Below, one piece after another: positions 8,501 to 15,439 of a stretch of DNA of 64,000 nt (positions are counted from its first letter, which is position 1; each line of letters opens with the position of its first letter). Source of the DNA: Thalassolituus sp. UBA1087 (GTDB lineage: Bacteria; Pseudomonadota; Gammaproteobacteria; Pseudomonadales; Oceanobacteraceae). Made by a program: the position numbers and the translations under genes. The notes under the pieces were generated by a model. That model was given only the letters and a program-made list of their open reading frames with translations, did no database searches and was not told where the DNA came from. The stretch spans positions 95,482-159,481 of the forward strand of contig DCCG01000002.1 in NCBI GenBank assembly GCA_002314145.1, written 5' to 3'.

Positions 8501-9872
8501 CCAACTGAGCCACAGTTTCCACACCAGAAAAACTCAGTATGTCGTTGCTTACTGTCCAGTTAAAACTGAGTGCTGCGTCCTCCCCGGTTATGGTATCGGT
8601 GGCCGAATGGATGGCTGACAACGCATTGTCTGTCCCGTTGGTAATACTGGAGCAGTTCAGCAACGAAGTGCTGATCTCTATCTGAGCAGCAGAATTCTGT
8701 GGCGCCAGGCAGGTCTCAAAGCCCTGCATCACAAGGTTATCAATGTGAACGCTGCTATCGGTTAACGCCAGCGCACTGCCTGCCTGATTAAACTGATCGT
8801 AAAAGGTGCTGTCGGTCAGAGTGACATCACCACCACGGATATCCACGGCGGAATAGAGGCTGGCATGAAGTATCCGCGCCGACAAGCGGCCCTGATAATC
8901 ATTCAACACCACCGCACTGCCTGCCGAATGGGTGATATAAGGCACAGGCTGAGCACCCGCGAAGGTATCGCTGAAAATATTCCAGCTACCGCCGTGTGTT
9001 GCAATCCCGGTGTTACCGGAATAGGCAATCACACTGCCTGTTTGTCCTGCGGCCGGCGCATAGGCTGTTACCGCAGCCCGGATGATCCCGCCTTCATAGC
9101 CTGCCAGATTCACCTGGGTCTCGGCACCGGCTTCACCGATAACAGAGGCGTTACCGGACGACGGGGTATATAAACCGGGCAGTCCCTGAGCAGTACTGTT
9201 GTTAAAGCTGAGGCCATAAAGGGTTAAATCTGTTTCTGCATTAACACCGCCATAATATCCATAAGGGCCTTCGATATTACACAGGGCCTCAGGACCGGCA
9301 TCGGGTTCACAATCCGTTGCTGCGCCAATGCCGTTAATAATGATTCCCCCCCATTCTCCGCCGCCGCTCTTATTATCATCGACAGACTGAATATTGGCCG
9401 ACAGCTGCGCATTGCGGTGTACAATCACCACGGCATCAGCGCGTGCATACACCGTTGAGGATGGGCCATCACCAAGTCTGAAATTTTTACGTTCCGCCAC
9501 CAGTTCATCCAGCGTCTGATAGGCTTTGCTTTCACCAAATTCGTAAACACCATCCAATACCCACACCAACGGCTGATAATTCCAGCTATTTTTAAGCTGA
9601 ATCATATTCAGGGCACCGGTAATATTGCGGCTATTCGTCAAATGACCGAAGTCTTGGCTGAGAACACAGGCATTAACCGCTTCTCCATCAACCACCACCG
9701 GTTCTGCCGGCGTGCCCATGATACCGTATCCGGCCAATTCGCATTGTGCCAGCGACTCTTCCATACTTTTCTGCATGGCTGTCTCATCAGAGACATCGGC
9801 GCCACAGCCGGAAAGCATGACTATTGCAGATACTGCAGCCAGCATACGTCCCGTGTTTAATATTTTTTTCAT
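5541..9872 (-). CDS. giant triple-module beta-helix lipoprotein
   Basis: 1443 residues from ATG 9872. A lipoprotein signal peptide ends in the lipobox LSGC near residue 23, so the protein should be lipidated. The ATG at 9951-9953 has a better Shine-Dalgarno (GAGGGGGCGAT) but would put 27 residues before the signal peptide; I treat it as a less likely alternative. The mature protein is three degenerate copies of one module of about 430-500 residues (roughly 68-498, 499-943, 944-1443). Each opens with a C-x-L block and a W-x-L strand, then an EWGG-like block (near 172, 617 and 1092). Modules 1 and 3 add a Cys pair with GPYGYYGG or GKYGYFGG, and modules 2 and 3 share GYxGxI. Module 2 has lost the EWGG Trp-Gly-Gly context and both Cys. 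The composition suggests parallel beta-helices. It follows the TonB receptor by 90 bases in one operon, suggesting a surface partner of that receptor; the substrate is unknown. Confidence 0.8.
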   Translation of the reverse strand: MKKILNTGRMLAAVSAIVMLSGCGADVSDETAMQKSMEESLAQCELAGYGIMGTPAEPVVVDGEAVNACVLSQDFGHLTNSRNITGALNMIQLKNSWNYQPLVWVLDGVYEFGESKAYQTLDELVAERKNFRLGDGPSSTVYARADAVVIVHRNAQLSANIQSVDDNKSGGGEWGGIIINGIGAATDCEPDAGPEALCNIEGPYGYYGGVNAETDLTLYGLSFNNSTAQGLPGLYTPSSGNASVIGEAGAETQVNLAGYEGGIIRAAVTAYAPAAGQTGSVIAYSGNTGIATHGGSWNIFSDTFAGAQPVPYITHSAGSAVVLNDYQGRLSARILHASLYSAVDIRGGDVTLTDSTFYDQFNQAGSALALTDSSVHIDNLVMQGFETCLAPQNSAAQIEISTSLLNCSSITNGTDNALSAIHSATDTITGEDAALSFNWTVSNDILSFSGVETVAQLGAGNVGISNQDVYPAAILFPQCMGAGTLSSDLLTIDGDVFQVCDLNAEISQSVTLYGSFSMEGLLTAGGLPDYSVKHIVWRLSGKVQAGSDFTQLTASEQEQALTDPLTLTLLTGSRLLAEADMDSELVIQPDAHLKVAGADNAAVVISVIDSGTGEITSGWRGITVNGEAAIDDQTAQLNIQYLRIFDSGEDGQAAVTLNNVGAGSQISFLDIYGAGSNGLSINGGGVNLDNLVMGNIAGDPLFWQNGYAGTIETAVINPGESSQGAVLHGINDAQDYNAQPRSRPVITNLTAVGFGSDNTAILLQQGSGLLLFNSVFSDFSVCLDIDDSETAALLADPADILFDGVILSCDHSLADESELSGTDYGYDVVNSSGVYEEDPVLDTTYVITGNTSARHADLNTYAGLIGDAYAYLNNSNYIGAVMDSDDDWYGADWSDSVVIAPDEACNNLGMLVGFETLPYPFDYDFNGDNQIDISESGWRPLTKVCRILGGTYNHDVTISQYTGRAGETVQQGLAAGRTLSDIQENMPTAGWAIRSGEVRFIDDAVMRIAPTKWSIKGEVHIGEGHEHLTDLTAMKENPVMLNIEAGTELSGESENSVLHITRGGALVISGEPEYFDSDDTPAESQGMVTLNLPLVIDGFGRHNQCPDADTALAATQVCNIQGKYGYFGGYDNDYGNVDIEYLNARGDAHITLNAVGRDATLQHVNLISESGDTHDRFMLEFHGGAVNLRDLYYYGMESYFGAMRWSYGYVGNIQGAYITSSYDVQNDRGIMTYIQGVNNPDDTDALPRSAPVLANISMNYSVYVQQAYDQTGISLYDGSSLNLYNSVIGVNQDAYSLMGSTMKQCLYIDGTSGSLTAQDIHIVNLAEGCAELSNDTPLIDEVPVFSGDSVFNPNMFQNNNAYDKVREGVAGLYAMPPLLSGRNPGGFNPEFPSYDVVIQGNSAGTDSGDYSDSVTSDTVFLQQTNYLGIFDYNQYSEIINQLD

Positions 9873-9962
9873 AACGTAACCGTTCTTCCCATAACCTGAC
9901 TGATAATCCGCTTGAATCATCCGCTCATAATACTTTCTTGTGAGTAATGTCATATCGCCCCC

Positions 9963-12900
9963 TCAGAACCGGTAGCTGATTTTCATTTTGTATTTTGGCC
10001 CTGATTTGTAGCTTAAATAGGACACGTCGTATTTGTCGTAATACTGACGTTTTTCAGAATCAAGAATATTTTCACCTGACAGCGATACCTTAAGATCGTC
10101 ACCAAACTGTTTGGTATAAATCAGCTTAAGATCATCATAAGGCTCGCTGTAAACATTGGTCACGTTCGTGCCTGCATCCGGTGTAACGATGACCAGTTCT
10201 TTTCCCTTACGGTTGAAAACCAGCGTCAGCTCCTGACCGCTCGCAATGTGGTCGTACCCTAACTGAAGATTAAAGATGTAGTCCGGCTGCCCCTGCAGTG
10301 TACGGTTAACGTCGGATTCTTTACTGTCCTCTGACAGGCTGACTTCTGACTCTATATCGGTGTAATTACCCTGTACGAAGATTGTATGGCTGTAGCCCAT
10401 ATCAAATTCACTGCGGAAATCCATCTCCCAGCCCGTCACCTGACCGGAATCAACATTAACAAAAGTGTAATAGTCATAGTCATTACCGATCGAATCAAAA
10501 GAATTTTCGATCGGATTATCCATATCCTTACGATAAGCTCCGAGGCTGACAGATGACCTGTCTGTCGGGTACCACTCCAGCCGCATATCAAAGTTCTTAA
10601 TATCGGCCGGCTTAAGGTCCGGGTTCCCCCGGTAAGCTGTCAGGGTTTCAATATCACGGTAAGTGCGCGGCAAGAGTTCAAAGGTTTCAGGCCAGCTGAC
10701 GGTTTTGCTGTAAGCACCACGCAATTGCCAGTGATCATTAATCAGCCAGGTCAGCCCCAGCGAAGGCAGGGTTTTCTCCTCATCCAACAGCTCATATAAA
10801 GGCTCAGGGCTGAAGTAATACTGATCAGCCTCGACACGGAATGATTCCCGCCGGATGCCGATATTGGCCGTTACTGTATGCCACAGAGTCCAGTCCGTCT
10901 GCAGATAAAAGGCATTTGTTGTCTGTTCCACCCGGTACTGATAGCCCGAATCAATCCCCGTATCATCCACATCAGCCAGAGATCCGCCATAATTCACATA
11001 TAAGCCATCACTTTCATTACTGCCATTGCCAATATTTTCGTCAGTAAAAATATCTTCAGGGTCAGGATACGTTTCGATGATAGCGGCTTTTTCATCGGAC
11101 AGTTTATTATCACGCCAGGAATAACGGTCTTCGTATCCGTCTCTTGTTCTGTCCAGATAATAGATGCCGGTTTTGAGTGTCACTGCAATGTCGCCGGTTT
11201 CATTGACCGGCAGCTCCAGGTCAATACTGGAAGCATTGCCATCTTCTTCAGAATATTCCCACAGACTGTAAGTTGTGCTGGTACCGATCTGAATACCCGG
11301 GTCCGTGACCTGATCGCCTTTATAGGTATAACGCTGAGCATTGGGGCGATCATATTCTGTTGAAGAACGTGCCAGCTGCCAGTTTGCTTTGAGATTACCG
11401 AACAGACCACCGGCATCGGATAAAGCAAAGTAGTGCTCCCCCCACAACTGATGACTCAACAATTGCTCTTCTATCCAGTCAATACTCTGTGTCTGGTAGA
11501 CCTCAATGGTAGAGTCCAATGGCCAGTCCCGCGGGTCCTCAGGCATAACAATATTATTTCTGGAAATGTAATAACCGGAATTCAGGCTGTATTTATCTTC
11601 ATATTCAGCCGAGCTGGTCGTATGCCTTAACAGCAGATTATTTAACCCCAGTGTATGATCAGCGTTAATCTGCCAATCGCCATTCAGCATCATACTCAGG
11701 TCAATCACATTATTGGTATCAAAGGTAACTTTCGATGATGTCAGCGCAATCAGATCCCGGACGTCGCCGGTTTCTTCATCCGTCACGTCCTCAAATAACT
11801 CAAAGCCATTCTGGATTTTTTCGTCATTGCTCCATTTGTTGCTGTAACGGAGAGCACCAATCATACCTAAACGCTGACCACTGTCGGTCAGCAGGCTGTC
11901 GCCACCGGCCAGGCTGATGGATACATCCGCCGGCAGATTACTTTTATAAATACCGTAGTTTTCAAATGATTCCCCCAGTTCTTCACGGTAACGCAGAAAC
12001 TCTTCGCTATCGCCCAGTCCATTGCCGCCTTCACTGTCCGGGTCCCCGAAGAAATACTGGCCTTTCGATGCTCTGGCAATATCTGGCATGTCACGAAAAC
12101 CATCATCATAGCCGGTCCAGTCATAGCCTCCGTGCTTCCTGGACATATAGCCCTGCTCACTATTCGCTTTGCCGTAACCGACGCTGGCAGATATTTTAAA
12201 AAATCCGTCATCGGGTGTGGGCCGGGAACGCATATCAATATGACCCGCGGTGGCTGTTCCGGGCACGTCGGCGGTCGCAGACTTCTGTAACGACAGACTT
12301 TGCATAATGCTGGCCGGAAAAATGTCCAGAGGTAAATCACGGCGTGAAGGATCAGTGGCAGGCAATACAGCACCGTTAAAATACGTGGATTGATAACGGC
12401 TTTTCATACCACGAACTATCGCGTAACGGCTGTCCTCCATACTGACCCCCACCACACGTTTTAATGCTGAGCTGACGGTACTGTCGTCAAAGCGTGCAAT
12501 CTGGGTAAAATCCATGGTATCCATGACTGAGGTTGCCATACGCTCCTGATCAATCGGATTAAATGGCTGGTAAGACCCCACAGCAACCACTTCTTCTATC
12601 TGATTGCTGCCGTCGGCAGTTTTCAATGGCAGCTCCGCCAGCACACTGACTTCCATGCTACCTAACACGTTGACGCCTTTGAGTGTACGCGTCATATAGT
12701 CCGGGTGTGTTATCTGCAGGTCGTAACTGCCCTTCGGCAATTCAATGTTAAATTCACCATTACGATCAGAGCGAATCCCGGGATCTTTGGTGCCAGCCGG
12801 GCCCACTATCCGGATAATGGCATTACGGATCGGCCCACCGGTTTCCATACCGTAAACTCCCCCGCTGATGAGCCCCACAGCAGCGGCCTGTCTGTCGCTG

Positions 12901-13274
12901 ATTTCCACCTCACCATGACGCACCTGTACCGATGATAGTGGTACCCGGTCGATGACCGACTGAATATCGCTTTGGCCGTCCTCCTGACTGATGCTGATAA
13001 TGGCCGCTTCCTCATCTTCGACGAAAAAGCTGTAAGGAATCCGTTCACGGTCAGTTACCAGTGTCAAAGTATGGCGCCCGCCTTCAAAACCCTGATGCCA
13101 GAAACTGCCGTTATCGTTGCTCTCACCAATGCTGGTGCCATCCAGCAGAATACCGGCCCCCACTGCCGGCTGGCCGTTCACCAGAATATCGACCTTCAAT
13201 CCTGCGGCGTACAGCGGTCCGGCCGTTAACAGGCCGATGGCCACCGCCAGCAGATTGTTTTGCTTAGCCCCCAT
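9963..13274 (-). CDS. TonB-dependent outer-membrane receptor with N-terminal carboxypeptidase-regulatory-like domain
   Basis: 1103 residues; ATG 13274 is preceded by AGGGG (10-base spacer) and followed by a signal peptide ending near residue 23 (PLYA/AG). A small beta-sandwich resembling a PEGA-like fold occupies about residues 24-110. A carboxypeptidase-regulatory-like domain follows (about 135-215, RSDRNGEFNIELPKGSYDL), then a plug (about 230-370, with RYAIVRGMKSRYQ and LPATDP) and a beta-barrel ending in the outer-membrane sorting signal KMKISYRF. The conserved WPETFELLPRTYRDIE and GNPDLKP blocks match the second receptor encoded at 15440. There is no STN domain, so this receptor should transport but not signal. 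First gene of an operon with the giant lipoprotein. Substrate not readable; the domain layout resembles receptors for large organic ligands rather than classic siderophore receptors. Confidence 0.92.
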   Translation of the reverse strand: MGAKQNNLLAVAIGLLTAGPLYAAGLKVDILVNGQPAVGAGILLDGTSIGESNDNGSFWHQGFEGGRHTLTLVTDRERIPYSFFVEDEEAAIISISQEDGQSDIQSVIDRVPLSSVQVRHGEVEISDRQAAAVGLISGGVYGMETGGPIRNAIIRIVGPAGTKDPGIRSDRNGEFNIELPKGSYDLQITHPDYMTRTLKGVNVLGSMEVSVLAELPLKTADGSNQIEEVVAVGSYQPFNPIDQERMATSVMDTMDFTQIARFDDSTVSSALKRVVGVSMEDSRYAIVRGMKSRYQSTYFNGAVLPATDPSRRDLPLDIFPASIMQSLSLQKSATADVPGTATAGHIDMRSRPTPDDGFFKISASVGYGKANSEQGYMSRKHGGYDWTGYDDGFRDMPDIARASKGQYFFGDPDSEGGNGLGDSEEFLRYREELGESFENYGIYKSNLPADVSISLAGGDSLLTDSGQRLGMIGALRYSNKWSNDEKIQNGFELFEDVTDEETGDVRDLIALTSSKVTFDTNNVIDLSMMLNGDWQINADHTLGLNNLLLRHTTSSAEYEDKYSLNSGYYISRNNIVMPEDPRDWPLDSTIEVYQTQSIDWIEEQLLSHQLWGEHYFALSDAGGLFGNLKANWQLARSSTEYDRPNAQRYTYKGDQVTDPGIQIGTSTTYSLWEYSEEDGNASSIDLELPVNETGDIAVTLKTGIYYLDRTRDGYEDRYSWRDNKLSDEKAAIIETYPDPEDIFTDENIGNGSNESDGLYVNYGGSLADVDDTGIDSGYQYRVEQTTNAFYLQTDWTLWHTVTANIGIRRESFRVEADQYYFSPEPLYELLDEEKTLPSLGLTWLINDHWQLRGAYSKTVSWPETFELLPRTYRDIETLTAYRGNPDLKPADIKNFDMRLEWYPTDRSSVSLGAYRKDMDNPIENSFDSIGNDYDYYTFVNVDSGQVTGWEMDFRSEFDMGYSHTIFVQGNYTDIESEVSLSEDSKESDVNRTLQGQPDYIFNLQLGYDHIASGQELTLVFNRKGKELVIVTPDAGTNVTNVYSEPYDDLKLIYTKQFGDDLKVSLSGENILDSEKRQYYDKYDVSYLSYKSGPKYKMKISYRF

Positions 13275-13873
13275 GGTATAGCGTCCCCTGTTTATATAAA
13301 AAATAAGTCGCGGGCGAAAAATTATTTGTGCCCTATAAACAGAGACGCAGAGACCACCTGTATTCCTACATTATATTTTTGTGACGGTACCTGTGGATAA
13401 CCATAAGGCGCTGACAGCATGTATTCTTTAAACAGTTTTTACACGGATGACTGAAACAAGACAGCGATGGAAATGCCATACAGGCTGCGTATCGCGCTGT
13501 TACAGACATAAGTATATTGCTGTTAAAGCTCACCTTGCTTGCACCCGTTCTCTATTTAATAAAAATTTCATCCTATTGTCACAAAGGAAAAATCACTTAT
13601 TTAATTATTTTTTCAATCCATCAGGAAATTTACGAAAACCAACTTCAAGGGCGCTTAAATACATGATATTTAAATACTTTCTGCGAGTATAAAAATAAAT
13701 AAATGAAACCAGACAAACTCTGTTCATCCAGCTTTCACAATATAGGTTCACACCGTGGCCGATATCTGGTAAAAATCAGAAACCCGGATAAATACCACTC
13801 GAAAACACCAGTCAGGCGTTACCAAAAGGACAGCTGAAGACCGGGTCGTCAACCAATAGCATCAGGACAGATT
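13275..13873. other. 599-bp divergent regulatory region
   Basis: Separates the receptor/lipoprotein operon (minus) from the sigma/anti-sigma/receptor operon (plus). It is AT-rich around 13540-13740. A 9-bp inverted repeat (CTGTTTATA at 13288-13296, TATAAACAG at 13334-13342) lies in the leader of the minus-strand operon, next to its ribosome binding site. On the minus strand GGAAT-N15-GTC (around 13340-13365) has the spacing of an ECF-type promoter, which is speculative. An 81-codon ORF at 13447-13692 has no ribosome site and looks spurious. Confidence 0.55.
13288..13342 (-). promoter_or_regulatory. leader hairpin next to the TonB receptor ribosome site
   Basis: The arms CTGTTTATA and TATAAACAG (9 of 9 paired, 37-base loop) lie in the 5' leader. 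The start-proximal arm ends in CAG immediately before the GGGG of the Shine-Dalgarno, so pairing could limit access to it. No experimental support; the loop is large. Confidence 0.3.
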
Positions 13874-14431
13874 ATGATTATGCTGGGCCAGGAAGTATCA
13901 TCAGCGTTAAGTATTAACCGAGTCATAGCTGAGGAAAAACCCCGCCTGCTGACGTTCATCAACAATCGGGTTAAAGACAATTCAGTAACGGAAGACATCT
14001 TTCAGGAAGCGGTTGAAAAAACATTGAAACGCTGTGCCAGCGGTTTTACACCAACGGATCTGGTAAATTACTTATACCGCGTCGTCATTAATGTCATTAA
14101 TGACCACCACAGACACCATGAGCGCGGACCCGCTGAATTTGTTAATCTGGATGAAGAGCCTGACCTGCTGTGTGAACGTCCTTTACCCGACCATGATGCT
14201 GAGATGAAAGAAAAAATGGAGCTTTTCTTCCGCTGTCTGAAAAACCTGCCTCCCGAAAGTGCCAGCATGCTGGTTATGCAAAGAATACATGGCCTGTCTG
14301 CATCTGAAATAGCACGCCGTACCGGTAGAAGTCCTAAGGCAGTAGAAAAACGAATTGACCGGGCGATACGTTCGGTTCAGGAACAGATTGAACGTGGCGT
14401 AGAATCACCAGGAAGACGCAAGTGGCTTTAA
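13874..14431 (+). CDS. ECF-type RNA polymerase sigma factor (FecI-like)
   Basis: 185 residues; ATG 13874 with AGGACAG upstream. Region 2 is recognisable around residues 20-55 (TEDIFQEAVEKTLKRC) and region 4 around 125-170, with the helix-turn-helix LSASEIARRTGRSPKAVEKR. Size and layout fit the extracytoplasmic-function class. It overlaps the FecR-like gene by 10 bases and is followed by an STN-containing TonB receptor, the classical FecI-FecR-FecA cell-surface signalling order. It probably directs transcription of one or both receptor operons here; no promoter consensus could be proven by eye. Confidence 0.92.
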   Translation: MIMLGQEVSSALSINRVIAEEKPRLLTFINNRVKDNSVTEDIFQEAVEKTLKRCASGFTPTDLVNYLYRVVINVINDHHRHHERGPAEFVNLDEEPDLLCERPLPDHDAEMKEKMELFFRCLKNLPPESASMLVMQRIHGLSASEIARRTGRSPKAVEKRIDRAIRSVQEQIERGVESPGRRKWL

Positions 14432-15393
14432 AACCTGTACAAAATAATTCACATCCCTTATCCGACAGTGAATACGAAACTATTAATCATTGGGTCATCC
14501 GCGATAAGCGGAATACTGCCTCTGAAACAGAAAAACAGCGTATGGACGCCTGGCTGAAAGAAGATAAACGTCGCTGGCAGGATGCCGCCAGTCTCGATGA
14601 CCTTTTAGGCAGTGATGCATTCTCTTCAGCACTCAGACGTTATGAAGATGAAGTCGGGCTCACCGGTTTTAAAACAACAGGGATCAGCTCGCCCTGGTAC
14701 GCTGCCATCGCCTGCGCGCTAGTGCTGGGCCTCGCCAGTCTGCTGTATCTGTCAGCGCCGACGCAGCCCCAGGCCTATCAGACACAGGCGGGAGAAGTTG
14801 CTCATCAGGCATTAAATGACGGATCAGTGCTCGATATCAGTGCCGACAGCCACCTGTTGGTTAACTACAATCATCAGGAAAGACACATTGACCTGATCAA
14901 AGGTGAAGCTCAGTTTAACGTCAGCAAAGATGCCTCAAGACCCTTCGTTGTTCAGACCCGCCATGCCAGTCTGAAAGCACTGGGAACGGTATTCAATGTT
15001 GATCAGCGGCGCCGGATAACGGAACTCACCGTACTGGAAGGCAGAGTCGAAGTCATACCGGCCCGGGCAGCTGACCGCCGGCTGATCCTGACCGCGGGTC
15101 AATCCGTGCGGATTCAGCCACAGGGCGCCTCCGCTGTTGATCAATTCCAGCCATCAGACTACCGCAGCTGGCAACAGGGAATTCTTCAGGCCCATCACAT
15201 GCCATTGCAGGAACTGATTGATGAACTGAACCGTTACAATCAACGCCCTATCCGGATCGCGCCGGAACTGCGGAGCATCAATATAACCGGGACGTTCCGT
15301 CTGAACGATGAACCCGGCAACCTGAATATTCTTTCCAGCCTCTATAATTTGTCGGCTGAGGACAAAGACAATACTGTCATACTCCGGCGTTAA
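14422..15393 (+). CDS. FecR-type anti-sigma/sigma regulator
   Basis: 323 residues starting at GTG 14422, preceded by GGAAGACGCAA and overlapping the sigma gene by 10 bases (translational coupling). An N-terminal cytoplasmic DUF4880-like segment (about 8-60, with NHWVIRDKRN and WLKEDKRRWQDA) leads to a single membrane span (about 92-112). A periplasmic FecR domain follows (about 120-215, LNDGSVLDISADSHL and GEAQFNV), then a C-terminal DUF4974/STN-interacting part (about 255-323). It would hold the sigma factor until the adjacent STN receptor reports ligand in the outer membrane. Confidence 0.92.
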   Translation: MALKPVQNNSHPLSDSEYETINHWVIRDKRNTASETEKQRMDAWLKEDKRRWQDAASLDDLLGSDAFSSALRRYEDEVGLTGFKTTGISSPWYAAIACALVLGLASLLYLSAPTQPQAYQTQAGEVAHQALNDGSVLDISADSHLLVNYNHQERHIDLIKGEAQFNVSKDASRPFVVQTRHASLKALGTVFNVDQRRRITELTVLEGRVEVIPARAADRRLILTAGQSVRIQPQGASAVDQFQPSDYRSWQQGILQAHHMPLQELIDELNRYNQRPIRIAPELRSINITGTFRLNDEPGNLNILSSLYNLSAEDKDNTVILRR

Positions 15394-15439
15394 GCTGTTT
15401 CCGGACGATGTCCGATCAGCGCCCGGAGTACAGAATGAT

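Noticed and set aside
13447..13692. 81-codon ORF in the divergent regulatory region
   Set aside because: No Shine-Dalgarno, atypical composition and no recognisable fold; a chance ORF is more likely.
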